Assembly (NCBI GenBank): GCA_016927675.1
Contig: JAFGMF010000177.1
Location: 1 to 5,823 of the forward strand
DNA: 5,823 bases
Direction of reading: 5' to 3'
Source of the DNA: Candidatus Cloacimonadota bacterium
Lineage (GTDB): Bacteria > Cloacimonadota > Cloacimonadia > Cloacimonadales > TCS61
How positions within the stretch are numbered: position 1 is the first letter of the stretch; each line of letters begins with the position of its first letter. Made by a program: the position numbers and the translations under genes. Shown piece by piece: positions 5,080 to 5,823 of this stretch. The notes beneath the pieces are model-generated. The model was not told the origin of the DNA. It worked only from the letters and a program-made list of their open reading frames with translations, and made no database searches.

Positions 5080-5823
5080 TCACGCTGACGTTGAGAGAAA
5101 AGTCCTGTTGACTTTATATTTCACACCACGTTCTTCCTGATACTTCAGCATTTTTTCCAGGCAGCCTTTTTCAGCTCCGATGAATTCCGGAGGATTGATG
5201 CCGATATTCTTGAAATCGCCACTTAAAACCAGATCAACTGCTGCTGTTGCCGAATATCCTGTCGTGCGAGCCATAGACGAAATGCCGGTTTCATCATCAT
5301 ATCTATCTAAAAGATCATATTGGTAACAAACATTTTTACCATTTTTATTGCCGGTTATGACTATTTTCATCACGGTGAATTCCGATTCGTCTTTTTCCAG
5401 TTTCCACTGTTTGAAAAGCAGCTTGGCGGTCAACTCAATCGGCTTGATTTTCTTACTTTTCACATCGATCTCTTCTTCGCCAAAGAAACCGCTTTCCCTA
5501 AGCATTTTTATGTAATCAATATGACCTGGATAGCGCATAGTTTTCTCGATCAAATTGGGAATATTCATCGTGAAAAGCAGAGAGCGCAGACCATCCGTAT
5601 TGAAGGCTTCCAAGGTTCCGATCTCATCAAAATCCATAAATTCTGATTCGGAAAGGGCAGGTTTGGTTATCACCTTTCCATCTTTGATATAACGTGCAGG
5701 ACGAATGTATTCTTCGATTACATCTATTGGTGAAAAGGGTGCTTTGTATTGGAACGGCAAAGTTCGCTTCTGCGGCAGTCCGCCCACATAACATTTATAG
5801 CTTTCCACCTGCATGGTGGCATT
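5080..5823 (-). CDS. Saccharopine/lysine dehydrogenase-family enzyme, C-terminal part
   Basis: The frame is open to the window edge (Asn-Ala-Thr precede the first visible Met at 5814), so the gene is 5'-truncated here and 247 residues are visible. Family members are usually about 390-450 residues, so the missing part should be the NAD(P)-binding Rossmann domain. The visible part matches the catalytic and dimerisation region: YVGGLPQKR, the PARYIKDGKVI stretch, DEIGTLEAFNTDGLRSLL, the hallmark EKTMRYPGH, and ARTTGYSATAAVDLVLSGDF close to the C-terminus. Relatives catalyse NAD(P)-linked steps on saccharopine or lysine, or related reductions such as carboxynorspermidine formation; which one cannot be told without the N-terminus. 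The gene converges on the operon and is probably transcribed independently. Its last residues (FLSTSA) extend beyond the usual ending and are encoded partly in a small hairpin at 5079-5095. Confidence 0.85.
   Translation of the reverse strand, partial: NATMQVESYKCYVGGLPQKRTLPFQYKAPFSPIDVIEEYIRPARYIKDGKVITKPALSESEFMDFDEIGTLEAFNTDGLRSLLFTMNIPNLIEKTMRYPGHIDYIKMLRESGFFGEEEIDVKSKKIKPIELTAKLLFKQWKLEKDESEFTVMKIVITGNKNGKNVCYQYDLLDRYDDETGISSMARTTGYSATAAVDLVLSGDFKNIGINPPEFIGAEKGCLEKMLKYQEERGVKYKVNRTFLSTSA

Noticed and set aside
5320..5646. Open frame of 108 codons on the + strand inside the dehydrogenase gene
   Set aside because: It is antisense to conserved dehydrogenase motifs such as EKTMRYPGH and has no ribosome binding site or recognisable domain.
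5805..5819. CCACC-TGCAT-GGTGG palindrome near the right edge
   Set aside because: It is inside conserved coding sequence of the dehydrogenase and short enough to be chance.

Overview
The window is AT-rich, Gram-negative bacterial DNA. A predicted outer-membrane beta-barrel and several exported proteins point to a diderm cell. Clear Shine-Dalgarno sites (a perfect GGAGG before the last small gene) argue against typical Bacteroidota, which largely lack them. The mix of a TrmB-type regulator, a PF13568-like barrel and an Fn3-bearing secreted acylase would fit Cloacimonadota or another lineage near the FCB group. That placement is an inference from style, not from a marker gene.

Layout. Positions 1-134 hold an AT-rich leader with one good sigma70-type promoter (TTGACA, 17-base spacer, TTTTAT). 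A 27-bp near-perfect palindrome covers its -10 box. Six genes follow on the + strand with almost no space between them (gaps of +3, -4, -4, +3 and -4 bases): a TrmB-family regulator (135-968), a membrane-anchored or exported alpha/beta hydrolase (972-2051), an outer-membrane beta-barrel protein (2048-2611), an exported Ntn-type linear amide C-N hydrolase with a C-terminal Fn3-like domain interrupted by a membrane hairpin (2608-3846), an APH-fold small-molecule kinase (3850-4800), and a 55-residue two-helix membrane protein (4797-4964). Positions 4965-5079 separate this operon from a convergent gene and contain a strong imperfect stem-loop plus a competing inverted repeat. The - strand from 5823 to 5080 carries the C-terminal part of a saccharopine/lysine dehydrogenase-family enzyme that begins outside the window.

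How the genes may work together (inference). The regulator sits first and probably controls the whole operon through the palindrome, responding to a small molecule bound by its C-terminal domain. A barrel in the outer membrane, two hydrolases on the periplasmic side (one cutting amide bonds, one probably ester or amide bonds) and a cytoplasmic kinase of the choline/ethanolamine/aminoglycoside kinase fold would suit a pathway that takes in an N-acylated compound, removes the acyl group and traps the released amine or alcohol by phosphorylation. A defensive role, inactivating an amide antibiotic and an aminoglycoside-like compound, is the main alternative. Neither can be decided from sequence alone. 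The co-directional cassette is the most interesting part of the window.
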